A DNA stretch of 42,685 nucleotides, from the NCBI GenBank assembly GCA_026770575.1, contig MU657289.1, positions 52,910 to 95,594 of the forward strand, written 5' to 3'. Position numbers and translations under genes: made by a program. Every line of letters begins with the position of its first letter. Positions within the stretch are counted from its first letter, which is position 1. Below, in pieces: positions 1 to 10,995 of the stretch. Below the pieces are notes generated by a model. The model had not been told where the DNA came from, made no database searches, and saw only the letters and a list, made by a program, of their open reading frames with translations. This DNA is from Pelagophyceae sp. CCMP2097 (taxonomy: Eukaryota; Sar; Pelagophyceae).

Positions 1-1250
1 GTCAAATTGGGCCGATGTCTTGTGATTGGGGGTGATTTCAAAGGGTTTCTCTCGAGGAATGGCCATGTTTCTTACTGGGTCGCCGCGCAGTCTATGGGCT
101 TATGGGGTCCAGCCGACCCAATATGGGATATGGGGCCCCATATTGGGTCCCATGGGGCGGCGGGGTTCCAGCCGGCGCGCGTCGCCGGCCACATGCCGGC
201 CGGACCCTGACGCCCAACCTTTTCCGCCGCGCCGGCCCAAGTCTCCACGTGTCGAGTACTCGAGGTCCGTCGCGCTCAGCGCGCCGACGGGCCGGCGCGA
301 CAAGTCCATCTCATCGACCTCGTCCACGTCGGCCATGCCAGTGCCAGTGGCCTCGAATTCTAATGGCGCGCGCTCGTCGATTTCGTTAAACACACACCGT
401 CAGCGTTTCGTTAACGGAAACTACTCGCCGAAATTCCACAGTGGCTTCCGTATGGGGCCCCACGGGGCCGTATGGGGTCCAACCTACCCAATATGGGCTT
501 ATGGGGCCCAATATGGGGCCCCATACGGCGACCCAGGTTTCTTAGGTGCAAACATTTGCCTCGCCACGGGCCTTTGAGCGTCCTTGTTTGCGCCACGAAC
601 GGCGCGTCACAACCCGGCCGCGTTTTAAACCAAAGTCAAATTGGGCCGATGTCTTGGGATGGGGGCAGCTTACGCGACGCGTGTCGTGGACGAGCAGGGC
701 GTGGACGAGCAGAGTCAAACAAGGAGCCACAGAGACCGAACGTTTTCCAAGGGCAAAGGACGCCGCGCTCCGAGTAAGCGCACCCGGCTGCAGAGCTAGG
801 AGTGGACGAAGCGGTAGACGTTTGTTTGTCTTGGGATTGGGGATGATTTCAAAGGGGTTCTCTCGAGGAATGGCCATGTTCCTTAGGTGCAAACATTTGC
901 CTCGCCACGGGCCTTTGAGCGTCCTAGTTTGCGCCACGAACGGCGCGCCAGAACCCGGCTGGGGAATGGTCTTGTTTTCGTTTTTCACGGCCCTCTTTCA
1001 CGGCCCAGTCCACCTCCTTCGCGCCTCAGACCTGCGTCCCGGCCGCCGCCGACGCTGCCACTGCCAATAGCACTGTATAAGCAGGACCAGGCAGAGGCGC
1101 AACGTCCTCGGCGCCCGCATAAAGAGCTCAGTCAAGGCGAGCTACTTGGCACGCAGCGTCGTCCATCCAGCCGAGTCCTGTCAGGCGCCTCGAGCGTGAG
1201 CCGGCCACATGCCATCACATGACTAGGCCTTTTCCAAAACTTGAACTTGA
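1..1250. repeat. Nested direct repeats with a TATGGGGCC palindromic microsatellite
   Basis: No gene is recognisable here. A ~45-bp block at about 33-76 recurs at 845-885 (TCTCGAGGAATGGCCATG shared). A ~70-bp block at 540-612 recurs almost perfectly at 884-950 (GTGCAAACATTTGCCTCGCC shared). The first 22 bases recur near 635. Two islands, 91-170 and 451-530, are made of TATGGG/CCCATA words and read as near-palindromes (ATATGGGGCCCC and its complement). Part of 658-735 recurs, inverted, at about 34962-35040. Short open frames here simply read through these repeats. The block looks like segmentally duplicated non-coding DNA. Confidence 0.7.
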
Positions 1251-1352
1251 GCCAAAGTGAACAAGAACACTTCTTGACATCGCGTCAAGCGCGCACGCGA
1301 GATCCGGCATGGAACCGTGCACCACACCCTGTGACCCCGGGGTCGACGCAGG

Positions 1353-2127
1353 TCATGCTTTAGACTCGACTTTGGCCCTTTGTACCGAAGATTCCGGGTG
1401 GACGTCTCGGGTTTTCAGCATCTCGGTCCGCGCGAGCCGCAGTGCCGCGAACAACGCTGGCGCCTCGATGCCCGCCTTGGAGAAGGCGTGTGTGGTCATC
1501 CCGACATCGACAAGATTGAAGGAGTCGATCTTCTACAACGCTTCCGCAGCGACGGCGTGGAAGATCACTTTTGCTTCGACGTTTGCCGTCGCAAACGCCC
1601 ACACGATGCTCGAGAGCTCGCGAGCGTTGAACAGCTCGATTTTCAGCAGCACTTCCATGGCCTCAGACAGCAGCGGCGCGCCGACGCCCGCCGTGGAGTA
1701 CTCCCACGCGATGTCGGCGATGTCGCGTGCTTCGAACTCTTTGATGCGCTTCCGCACGGCCTTTGCGACTTTTTCAAAGAACCTACGATGGTTGACACAT
1801 CTGCCAGTGAAACCTTTTGGAAGAACCCCTAGTACGAGACGCGGCCATCCTCGGCGCTCCCGTACCCTCCTTTGGCCCGCGTGCCCCCCGTCGTCCCAAA
1901 GCTGAAATAGACAGCGGCGCTGAAATTCCAACAGGTAGGCCCACGCCGTGCTGGCCAGGGTCGGATCCGAAAACCTCCCGATCGATTTCGGCGCCTCGGC
2001 GGCCACCTCCCAGAAGAGCACGGGCGCCGAGACGCCGGCCTTTGCAAAAGCCCAGGTGATGGTGGTCCAATGATGGACATGTCCTTTGGATCGACCGCGT
2101 CATCTTCCGAAGTGCCTCAGTCGCCAC
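1353..2127 (-). pseudogene. Decayed helical-repeat (HPR/RAP-protein type) exon
   Basis: Read on the minus strand, the fragment opens after a TTACCTAG|G acceptor and encodes about five 37-residue helical repeats of the same kind as the upstream gene. Landmarks are VATEALRKM, TWAFAKAGVSAPVLFWEVA, IKEFEARDIADIAWEYSTAG, SSIVWAFATANVEAKVIF and THAFSKAGIEAPALFAAL. The frame is broken: VATEALRKM and TWAFAKAG lie in different frames, the stretch around 1830-1930 does not align in any frame, and a TAG at 1533-1535 interrupts VAAEAL and KIDSF. The repeat continues in the same frame after that TAG to a TGA at 1353. I read this as the former 3' part of the neighbouring RRM/repeat gene, or a decayed paralogue. 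An unrecognised intron could explain part of it but not all three breaks. Confidence 0.7.
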
Positions 2128-2192
2128 CTAGGTAACTCGAGCCCCTTTGCGGCGCCGCAGAGGCTGGAGTGTGCACGATGCTTTAGTGGATA

Positions 2193-5100
2193 TTAAGCCA
2201 TCTCGGCGGGTGGCCTTTTCGGCGGTTCGTCAAACGCTTTGATCGCGTCCAGAAGCGCCGGCGCGTCGAATTGCGCCGTTTGAAAGGCGCGCGCGAGTTT
2301 TTCGACATGCTGCGATGTGAACGTTGCCATCTTCTTCACGCTCTCGCCGGCGACGGCCTCGAACAAGTCTCGAGCTTCGAAATCAGCAGTCGCAAACGCG
2401 TGCGAGATGACCGACAAATCTTCGGCGTCAAAGTCGAAAATCTTCTGCGCCGCCTCGGCGGCCACGGCAGAAAAGAGCTTCGGCGCGGAAAACCCGACCG
2501 CGGCATAGACGCGCACCAGCGTGGCGAGGGCCTAGCAGATTAATACATGCACGGCAAGTGACTCAGGAGCAGTGACGGTGTCTTCGAGTCGGATTTTCAA
2601 TTTGTGCCAACCCAAAGGGTCGCCGCTTTGTCGAGCGACCAAACTTCTTTGGATCGGGTTCGGCTTCGGGCTACGGCCAAACTCGCGGGTATACGGGTCG
2701 GCCAAAACGCAATAACCCGGCAAACCCGACCCGCGGGTTGAAGGGCAAACCCGAACTCGTCCCTGCTTCTGCCTCGGACGGTCGCTTGGGCGGTCCCTTG
2801 GACGGTTCCTTTGGACAGTTTCTTTGACGGTCCCTCGACGGGCCCTCTGTGACGGTCGCTTTGACGGCGGTTTCTCGACGGTCCCTTGGACGGTCACTCG
2901 GCTGCCGGCCCCTCGACTGCAGCCCCTCTGCGACGTCCCCTGGACAGTCGCTCAGACGGTTGCTCGGGCGGTTGCTCGGGCGGGCCCTTAAAAGAGGCCT
3001 TGCAAGCGACCGTGCAAAGGCCTTGTAAGTGGCCGCAAAAGAGGCCTTACAGGGGTCCGCCCGGAGAGCATTCTAAGGGGCCGTCCAAGAGGCCTCGCAA
3101 TTGACCGCGCAGAGGCCGGGCAAGTGGCAGCCAAAGAGGCCTCTGCAGGGGCCCGCCAAGAGAGCTTTTCAAGGGCCCTTGAAAGAGGCCTTGCAAGTGG
3201 CCACGCAGAGGCCTTGTAAGTAGCTGCAAAAGAGGCCTTGCATGAGTCCGTCCGGGGAGCTACTTTGGAAGTCACTCGCCCGGCCTCTGTGCGGTCGCTT
3301 GCAAGGCCTCTTTCAAGGTCCCTTGAATGCCCCTCGAGACGGCCCCTCGAAAAGGCCTTGCTCGCCGGCCTCTCGAAGGGCTCCTCGAAACGGCCTCTCT
3401 GTCAGACGGCCCTACGAGAAGGTCCCTCGAGACGACCCCTCTCGCCGGCCCTTCGAGAGGGCCTCGCGAAATGACCCCTTTAGACGGCTCCTCGAGACGG
3501 TCCCTCGAAACGGCGCCTCTGGACGGCCCCTCGAGAGGGCACCTTGAGGCGGCCCTTCGAAACGGCGCCTCGAGACGGCCACTCGAGACGGCGCATGAGA
3601 CGGTGCCTCGAAAAAGCCCCTTAAGAAGGCCCTTCGAAACGGCGCCTTTGGACGGCCCTTTAAGAAGGCCCCTCACACCGGCCCCTTAAGACGACGCCAC
3701 GAAATGGCGCCTTTGGAGGGCCCCTCGAGTCAGCCCCTCAAGAAGGCCACTCTCGCCGGCCCCTCGAAACGGTCCCTTCAAACGGTCCTTCGAGACGACC
3801 ACTCGAGACGACCACTCGAGACGACCACTCGAGACTGCCCCCGAGAGGGCCCCTCGAAGCGGTCTCTTTAAACGGCCCTTCGAGACGACCACTCGAGACG
3901 GCTCCTCAAAACGTCGCGTGGACCGTGGCTCCCGAGGCCCGATCCGCGGGCGCCTTTCGGAGGGCCCGATCCCGCCGCTCGAAAGACGTGTGGTTCCAGA
4001 GCTATGCGATCCAATTCGAAGAGGCCCTGCAGCCCCCCCCCCCGTCCGGAGGTCTTTTCAAGGGCCCTTCAAAGAGACCTTGCAAGCGACCACGCAGAGG
4101 CCGTGCAATGGCGTCTTCGGGTCTGGTTTTCAATCTGTGCCAAATCCAAAGGGTCGCGGGTTTGTCGAGCGACCAAACGCGTCTTCTCGGGTCGGGTTCG
4201 GGTTCGGGCTACGGCCAGACCCGCGCGGGTATACGGGTCGGCCAAAACGTGCAAACCCGGCAAGCCCGACCCACGGGTTTCGGGAAACCCCGAACCAGTC
4301 CCTGCTCCTGAAGTTACTGTAGGGCGGGTTACGAGAGGCGTGCCTCGAGGTTTGCTCTTTCGGCCATCCTCGTACGTACGCGCAAGGGCCCTTTTCGAGG
4401 CGCCTCGCAAAGGTGCGGAAGGCCTTGCAGGGGACCGCGCGAGAAAGGGGCCGTGCTTCAAGGCCCGCCCTCGGATCGAAAGAGGAGCCGCTGAAGAGGA
4501 GAAGGGCCCCTTGCGAGGAGCTTTGAAAAGACCGCGAGAGGGACCGCGCGAGGCGCCTTGCAAGGGCCTGTGGCCTCGTCCCTTGCGAGGGTGAGGCGCG
4601 TCGCGAGGATCCGCATTCCAAGGAGAGTCTTCTCCGACCTTTCCTCCAGGCCCATCGGTGGTCTTTCACCTTTCAGAAAGACGGGAGGGGCCTTTGCCTG
4701 GGCCCGTCCAAGGGGCCGTCACAAGAGGCCTAGAAAGGGGCCTTCACAAGGGCCCTTTTCGAGGGGCCGCGCAAGGGGCCGTGCAAGGCCCCTTGTGAGG
4801 GGCCTTCACAAGAGACTTTGCGAAAGGCCTTATCCGTGAAAAGAAGCCTTGCAACCTTGGGGCAGTGCGAGGGACTGTGCAAGGGGCCTGTATGTATGAG
4901 GGCCCGTACAAGGGCCCGTGCAAGGGCCCGTGCAAGGAGTCAGGACTAGTCAAGGAGCTGCGTGAGGGCCCGTGCGAGGGGCGTCGCAAGGGGGGTGTCC
5001 CAATTCCGGGCCCTCGCTGCTCGAAACGCCTCTACGAGACCCGACTCAAGACGGGGAACAACCGTTCCCAGATGAGGGGGCTCGTGTGCAACGGCCTTGC

Positions 5101-8100
5101 ATGGGGCCGTACAGGAGGAGTTCCCCACCCACAACCCGCACGAGGAGGCTTGCAAGGGACCTTGCAGAAGGAGTCTTGGAACGGACCACCCAAAGGCCTC
5201 TTCAGGGCCCGTGCAAGAGGCTTCGTGCGAGGGACCATGGGCCTTGCAGGGCACCCCGATGCAAGGGCCCGTACGAGGGGAGCGCATGAGAGGCCCGCCC
5301 TCGGTACGAGGGGAGCGCATGAGAGGCCCGCCCTCGGACCGTTCGAGGGGCCGACGTAGGGCCTTTGCGAGGGACTTGTCGAGGCCCTTTTCGAGGAGCC
5401 TTGAAGGGACCCTGGAAGGGCGCTGGGCCCTTGCAAGGAACCGTGGCAGCCTGCAAGGGCCCTTCAAAGCGGCCTCGCAAGCGACCGCGCAGAGGCCTTG
5501 CAAGGGCCCGTCCCGAGGGCTTTTCAGAGGGCTTTTCAAGGACCCGGGAAAGGATGGTCTCGGGCTCGAACCTCGCACCCATGAGCCACCTGCACATACG
5601 GAATCCGGCGAGCCCATATGGTTGAGTCTGAATCTCCCACTTTGGCGGCTCAGATTCCTGCGGCGGTGCTTCCAGCAAGACGCTGGCACTCGCCCGCGGC
5701 TGAAACGTCGAAATTTTGCGAATGGAGGCGTCTGCGACCTCCCAGAACAGGCCGGGCGCCTCCTCGCCCGCGCCGGCGTAGGCTGAAACTATTGTGGTGA
5801 GGTCTTGCGAGTTGAACGTGCTGATTCGTTTCCGAGCTTCAATGGCAACCTAACGATGGCAACCTCACGCACGAGGATCCGAGCACGGTGATCCGAGGCG
5901 CAGAGGGCCACCCTCCGAGGCCCGGTCCCGAGTGACTTGGAGGTCCTTCAAGCCATCGTCCGCGGCCACGATGCGCAGACTCTGGTGCGAAGAGCTCACG
6001 CAGAGCGCTCCCTCGACTCGTTGGCATCGTCGCGAGGCAGATATCTTCCGCAGTCGGCCCATCTCCGCACAGACGCTGGCCCGCACGGCGGCGAAGAGCG
6101 CGGGCGCCTCGATCCGCGCGCTGGCGAAGGCGTAGGTCATGTTGACTAAAGCCTGGGCATTGAACGTCGTCATCTTACGATTCGACTCGTTCGCGACGGC
6201 TTGAAATAAATCTGGCGCGGAGACGCCCGCCTTGGCAAAAGCCCAGACGATGTTCGCCAGCGCCTGCGAGTTCATGAACTGCACTTGCCGCACCGACTCG
6301 GTCGCAATCTCCTGGAACAGCACCGGCGATGCGCGGTGCGCCTTGGCGTAGACTAGAGCAGTGTTTGCGAGCTCTTGAGCTTTGTAGAGTCGGATCTTCT
6401 TCACCGTTTGTTCAGCTGCTTGGTCGAAAAGAAACGGCGATTGGATTCCAGCCTCTTGAAAGGCCCAGACCACGTTCGCCAGCTCCTGCGGCGAAAACGT
6501 CGAAATCTTCTCCACTGATTCAGCCGCGATGGCGTCGAACAGCGCCGGCGCCGGGAAGCCCGCTCTCGCAAAGGCCCACGCCGTATTCGCCAGCTCCTGC
6601 GCTTTAAATTCGGAAATCCGAGAACCCGCCTCATCGGCCGCGTTTTGGAACAAGCCCGGAGCAGCGTGCGCCTGCTTGGCGAACGCCCAGACGGCTAGAG
6701 CCAGCTCCTGCGGTTTAAACCGACCAACCTTCTTCGACGACTCCACCGCCACGGCATCAAATAAAGCCGGGCACCGCACCCCAGCGCCGAGTTTGGCGAC
6801 ACCCCAAACTGCGCTGGACAGCAAGCGCGGCTCCCACGCCGCCGGGTCGCTCAAAAGGCTCGCAGAGCACCGCTCCGCCAAGAGCTGCAGCGGTTCGAAA
6901 TGAGCCGTGCCAAAGGTGCGATTGAGCTGGCCGACTTTGTGAAGTGAAGTGGTGAGGTTTACGGGGTCGAAGGCAGCGCCGTCGTCGGCAAAAAGTGCCA
7001 AAACGTCGCTCACTTTGTCGCACCGAGTAATCTTGTCGTTTAACGCAACGTTTGCGCCCACTTGCCGAGTGTCGCGCCCGCCGGACCGGGGGCGCGTCGC
7101 CACCGTTGCGAGCTCGACGGTGATCTGTTGGCCCAGCACGGTTTTGCCTGTGTGAAACGACGACTTTCTTTAAAGAAACGACGACTTTCTTTAAAGTGTC
7201 GGAAGCGGTTCGAAAACCTTCGACTATTTCCATCTCTCGAGGGGCCGTCTCCAAGGGCGTTCAAGGGCCTTGGAAAGAGGCCTTGCGAGCGACCGCGCTG
7301 AGACCGATTGACCGCCGAGCTCTCCGGGTGGGCCCTTGCAAGGCCTCTTTCAAGGCCACGGCTTCTGCGGCTCACTCACAAGGCCCCTTTCAAGGCCCCT
7401 TGAAAAGATTCCACGCACGGTAATAGACTCACAGGATGTCCAGTCCCGGGGGGGCTTCTCCTGGCCTAGTCGGGTCAACCAACTGAGCACGGTTCCTTGC
7501 AAGAGGGTCCTTGCAGGGCCCCTTGAAGGATCCTCGCAAGGGCCTTGACAGCCTCTCGGCAAGGCAACTTGAGACGACGCCGTCTCGACGGCGCCTCGAA
7601 AGAGCCCCTCGAGAGGGCCCCTTGAGACGGCCGTTTGAGACTGCCCTCCAGAGAGGCCCGTCGAGATGATGCCTCGAGACGACGCCTCGGGACGGCACCT
7701 TTAACAGGCTCTCGGGGCGACTTTTCGAAGCGGCCCCTCGAAAAGGCCACTCGAAACGGCGCCGTTTCGACGGCCTCTATCGACTTATCGAAGGCCACTC
7801 GAGATGGTCCTGAGAGACGCCTCGACGGCCTCTTTCGACGGCCTTTTGAAAAGTCTTGTCGATTCGGCCCCTCTTGCCGGACCCTCGAAACGGCACCTCG
7901 GAAAGGTCCCTGTCGACGGCCCTTCAAGACGGTCTTGTCGACGGCGCCTTGACAAGGCCCCTCGAGACGGCGCTTCCAGACGGCGCTTCCAGACGGCCCT
8001 CTCCGACGTTTGAGACGGCCTCTGGAGACGGCCTCTGGAGAAGGCACCTTGACACGGCGCCTCGAGGAGGCCCTTCGAGACAGCGCTTTCTGACGGCGCC

Positions 8101-9629
8101 TCTCCGACCTTTGAGACGGGCCCTTGAGACGGCAACTCGAGAAGGCGCCTCGAGACGGCGCCTCGAAAAAGCCCCTCGAGAAGGCCCCTCGAAAAGAACC
8201 CTTGCGAGGTCCCTCGTACCGGTCCCGGCGGCCCGTTGGCGGTGCCTCACCACAGACTCTGAGACGGTCCCGTGGACGGCGGCCCTGGTTCGGGACCGTC
8301 GACGGGACCGTCTACGGAGCCCCTCGCACGGTTCTCGACGGTCTCTTTCGACGGTCCCTTTCGACGCTTCCTCTCGGGTCCTTGAAAAGCTCTTCTGACA
8401 AGCCCCTGCAAGGCCACTTTGGCAGTCACTTGCCCGGCCTCTGTACGGTCGCTTGCAAGACCAAGGGCCTTTGAATATCTCTCCGGGTGGGCCCCTGTAA
8501 CACCTCATTTGCGGCCACTTACAAGGCCGCCAAGGCCTTTGCACGGTCGCTTGCGAGGCCTCTTTTAAGGGCCCGCCCGAGCGATCGTCCGAGGACCCGT
8601 CCAAGCGACTGACCGAGGGGCCTGGCCAGGGGGCGTCGCAAAGGGGCTGCTGTCGAGCCGAGTGACCGTCCAAGGGACCGTCGAGAAACCGCCGTGAAAG
8701 CGACCGTCACAGAGGGCCCGTCGAGGGGCCCTCAAAGGAATTGTCCAAAGGAATTGTCCAAGGGGCCGCCCAAGCGACCGTCAGAGGGACCGTCCGAGCC
8801 TCTCGAGGGGCCGTCTCAAGGCGCCGTTTCGAGTGACCGTCGAAAGGGGCCGTCTCGAGGGATCGTCTCGAGGGGCCGTCTCGAGGCGCCGTCTAAAGGC
8901 ATCATCTCGTATGGCCGTCTCCAGGGGCAGTCTCAAGGCGTCGTTTCGAATGGCCATCGAAAGGGGTCGCCTTGAGGGGGTCGTCAACAGAAGCCTTCGA
9001 AAGGGGCCGTCTCGAGGGGCCGTCTAAAGGCATCGTCTCGTATGGCTGTCTCCAGGGGCCGTCTCAAGGCGCCGTTTCGAACGCCGTCGAAAGAGGTCGC
9101 CTCGAGGGGTTGCCTCGAGGGGCCGTCTCGAGGAGCCAGAGATAGGCGCAGCGACGGGTTCGGGTTTGCCCTTCAACCCGCGGGTCGGGTTTACCGGATT
9201 TGCGCGTTTTGGCCGACCCTTGGGTTTGGCCATGGTCCGATTGACCTCTCGGAAAGTTGGTGGAAGATTGAAACGATGGCCTGTCTTGAACGCACCGCAC
9301 ATCTGCGCGATCAGCCCCTCGTTCGCCTCTGCGATGACAAAAGCAAAGCCTTTGCGCAGGCCCGTCTCGCGGTCGATCGGCACGCGCACGCGTGAAACGG
9401 CGCAGAACGGGGAAAACCTAACGATGCTGTGGAACAACCCGAAAGCGCCGTTGTGACCCGAAAGCGTGCTCCGGCCGACTTCCACGCACGCTAGGCGGAC
9501 GTCGTCCTCCGTCGCCGCTTTGTCCAAATTGAGGACGCAGAACTCTGTGCTTTGTGCGGCAAAGCCGCGGGCGGCGAGGCGGAGAGCCGGCGCATTGTGC
9601 GGCGCTGAGAGGCGGCACAACCGGAGCAT
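2193..9629 (-). CDS. Organelle-type RRM plus 37-residue helical-repeat RNA-binding protein
   Basis: Exons on the minus strand: 9629-9296, 7147-6087, 5849-5694 and 2531-2193, giving 629 residues with all phases kept. The N-terminus (MLRLCRLSAPHNAPALRL, Arg-rich, no acids) looks like a mitochondrial or plastid presequence. An RRM follows at ~28-128: RNP2 FCVLNLD, RNP1 KGFAFVIA, and a last strand GKTVLGQQITVELA that appears only when exon 1 is spliced to exon 2. From ~190 to the end come repeats of the form LANTAWAFAKAG..APALF.AIA.ES..KI..F, the 37-residue alpha-helical (heptatricopeptide) type known from organellar RAP proteins. No RAP domain is visible. Introns are 2148, 237 and 3162 bp; the first and third are tandem-array DNA, and the third begins GCGAGT (GC-AG). 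Likely role: organellar RNA processing or stability, by inference. The start was chosen as the first ATG giving a presequence. The former 3' end may have been lost (see 1353-2127). Confidence 0.8.
2578..2770 (+). repeat. ~210-bp dispersed element, copy 1
   Basis: Member of a five-copy family in this window. It shares CAATTTGTGCCAA near its start, a central CGGGCTACGGCCAAAC, GGGTCGGCCAAAACGC, then CCCGGCAAACCCGACC and an end resembling GTCCCTGCTTCTG. It lies in intron 3 of the RRM/repeat gene, antisense to the gene. No coding capacity or clear terminal inverted repeat is seen. It could be a SINE-like or other non-autonomous element. Confidence 0.7.
4103..4320 (+). repeat. ~210-bp dispersed element, copy 2
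   Basis: Same order of landmarks as copy 1: GTTTTCAATCTGTGCC, AAAGGGTCGCGGGTTTGTCG, GGGTCGGCCAAAACGTGC and CAGTCCCTGCTCCTG. Same orientation as copy 1 and in the same intron. Both copies are flanked by TTGCAAGCGACCRYGCAGAGG-type array units (TTGCAAGCGACC shared). Confidence 0.7.
7148..9295. repeat. Array-filled 2.1-kb intron
   Basis: Intron 1 of the RRM/repeat gene; donor GTGCGT at 9295-9290 and acceptor CACAG ending at 7148. About 7560-8190 is a 13-nt array with consensus ACGGCSCCTYGAG. About 8700-9130 is the reverse-complement sense of the same kind of unit (CTCGAGGGGCCGT). The unit therefore occurs in both orientations within one intron. About 7250-7400 and 8400-8620 hold the AAGGCCTCTTTCAAGG/TTGCAAGGCC units also seen in intron 3. 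A dispersed-element copy lies at 9135-9250. A perfect two-copy 21-bp tandem duplication (7154-7195) abuts the acceptor. Confidence 0.8.
9135..9250 (-). repeat. ~210-bp dispersed element, copy 3 (partial)
   Basis: Reading on the minus strand it carries GGGTCGGCCAAAACGCGC, GACCCGCGGGTTGAAGGGC and CGAACCCGTCGCTGC, matching the 3' half of the family. It is spliced out as part of intron 1. If the intron were retained, translation would run from the RRM into this element and stop at 9024. Confidence 0.65.
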
Positions 9630-9893
9630 CTCGAAAGCGCCGGCGGCCTCGGACGGCAGCGCCGCGCTGCGACGGGGCGCGGGAGCCCTGCTGCAGAGAG
9701 CTTTCGCCTCGCGCTTCCAAAGCCTCAAGTTTGCGGCCAAAGACTCAACGCTCGCCAAAGCTGGGCAGTCGCGGAATGGAAACCCGTTTCGCGAATCGAG
9801 TTTTGCCCGTCCGAGCTCGCGAGTCGAGTAAATCGCGCCCCCGCTGGCTAGGCGGCGCCATCTAGGCCTCGACGGCTCGTCCCGGAGGCCTTT
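9630..9893. promoter_or_regulatory. Intergenic region between divergent genes
   Basis: These 264 bp separate the start of the RRM/repeat gene (minus strand, ATG at 9629-9627) from the methyltransferase start (9894). The arrangement implies that both promoters lie here. I see no convincing TATA box. No other gene is supported. Confidence 0.35.
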
Positions 9894-10868
9894 ATGGGGC
9901 TCCAGAGCCTGGTCTGGTTCGGCCTGGTCCTGGCAGGCCGCGCGGAGCTTCCCCCGCAGCTAGACCCGATTGGCCGCGCGGAGCTTGCCCCGAGTGATTC
10001 CACGGAGTGCCCTTTATACAAAACGCTATCCAAGTCCGTCGCGCGGGACCGGCGATGCGAAATTCAGCTTCTCCAACGCGAGTTCCAACGCTTCGAGTCT
10101 CGGACGAGTCACATTTCGGCGGCGTTGGGCAAGCACCGCTTCCGTCTGCCTCACAGAGACTATTTCCCAGCGCTCCTAAACAAACTCGGCATGAACGGCA
10201 CCGCCGTGGAGATCGGCGTGCGCGAGGGCCACTTCTCCAGACACTTTTTGGAGCACTGGTCCGGTGCAGCGTACCACGGGATTGACCCTTTGCGGTTAGA
10301 TGCAGACCTGGAGAATTACAAGAATTCAGCGCCTGACGTCTACAACTTCGGTCTCGAGACTATAGCGATTTTAGACGCAGAGCCGCGCTTCACTTTTCAC
10401 CACGGCATCGATGAAGCATTCGTGAACTCGTTTCCCGACGGTTCCGTAGACTTTGTTTACATTGACTCTTTGCACAACTACGAGGCCGTGCAAGACACGT
10501 TCCGACGCTGGTACCCAAAGCTCCGGCGCGGCGGCATCATCTCGGGCCACGACTTTTGCGGCGCTGCCGACGCGCGCAAAGAGGAAGCGCCCAAACTCTG
10601 GCCGCGACCAGACCTTCCAGACCACTTGAAGTCGCTCCGTCTGCGCGTGCCAAACTGTGGCGTCTACAGGTGCGTCGAGGGCGAGTTCTGCTACCCAAAG
10701 GACAAGGCTCGACTTGGGAGGGCGAAGATCGGCTTCGCTGGCGTCGCCTACGCGGCAATCGAGGCTGCGGAGCGCGAGGCAACGCACCTCCAATGGACCC
10801 AGGAGATGGACCCCCAAACCCACGAGGGCATCACCGGCAACCCCTCCTGGTGGGCAATTAAAAATTAA
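9894..10868 (+). CDS. Secreted-type class I SAM-dependent methyltransferase (Methyltransf_24-like)
   Basis: A single uninterrupted 324-residue frame. The first ~18 residues (MGLQSLVWFGLVLAGRAEL) are a likely signal peptide or signal anchor. A short duplicated linker (GRAELPPQLDP, GRAELAPSD) follows. The Rossmann fold is clear: motif I AVEIGVREGHFSRHFLEHW at ~102, YHGIDPLRLD at the acidic second strand, and DFVYIDSLHNYEAVQDTF then LRRGGIISGHDF around 180-215. The closest family by eye is the Methyltransf_24 type, often linked to glycan or small-molecule methylation. The substrate cannot be told. There are no introns, unlike all the larger neighbours. The ATG at 9894 is the first in frame that gives a signal sequence. 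The stop is followed by an AT-rich AATTAAAAATTAAATTAAAAA run. Confidence 0.85.
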   Translation: MGLQSLVWFGLVLAGRAELPPQLDPIGRAELAPSDSTECPLYKTLSKSVARDRRCEIQLLQREFQRFESRTSHISAALGKHRFRLPHRDYFPALLNKLGMNGTAVEIGVREGHFSRHFLEHWSGAAYHGIDPLRLDADLENYKNSAPDVYNFGLETIAILDAEPRFTFHHGIDEAFVNSFPDGSVDFVYIDSLHNYEAVQDTFRRWYPKLRRGGIISGHDFCGAADARKEEAPKLWPRPDLPDHLKSLRLRVPNCGVYRCVEGEFCYPKDKARLGRAKIGFAGVAYAAIEAAEREATHLQWTQEMDPQTHEGITGNPSWWAIKN

Positions 10869-10995
10869 ATTAAAAATTAAGGGCGGCCCACCGAAGATGC
10901 ATTTTGTAAGGCGAAGATGCCCCCCGAAGAGGTGCCGTAACTCACGCTTATTCGTACATACTTCCATCGAATGACCGCGAGGCGAGGCTGCGATC

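Larger units (their letters stand above)
2532..5693. repeat. Array-filled 3.2-kb intron with 12-, 13- and ~24-nt degenerate repeats
   Basis: This is intron 3 of the RRM/repeat gene. From about 2770 to 3000 it reads as ACGGTCCCTTGG-like units. From 3000 to 3330 it is ~23-24-nt units built on AGGCCTTGCAAGTGGCC. From 3330 to 3910 there is a regular 13-nt array of consensus ACGGCSCCTYGAG, in which adjacent units differ at a few positions but the spacing holds for dozens of units. From 4330 to 5590 it is mostly 12-nt GGGCCCGTGCAA units with CGAGGGG spacers. Two copies of the ~210-bp dispersed element sit at 2578-2770 and 4103-4320. Open frames across the array translate to Arg/Pro/Leu/Ser repeats and are not credible genes. 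Confidence 0.8.

Noticed and set aside
1533..1535. TAG as a reassigned or readthrough codon
   Set aside because: The same fragment has frame changes, and other genes here use TAG, TAA and TGA as ordinary terminators.
3272..3892. Arg/Pro-rich protein genes in the arrays
   Set aside because: All six frames are open at times because the unit lacks stops, and the translations only mirror the DNA repeat.
2770..5590. CRISPR array
   Set aside because: Units are 12-14 nt without spacers, degenerate, and within a eukaryotic intron.
9024..9295. Continuation of the RRM frame into the dispersed element as real C-terminus
   Set aside because: A GTGCGT donor at 9295 and the exon from 7147 complete the RRM fold in phase. 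The read-through tail is element and array sequence.
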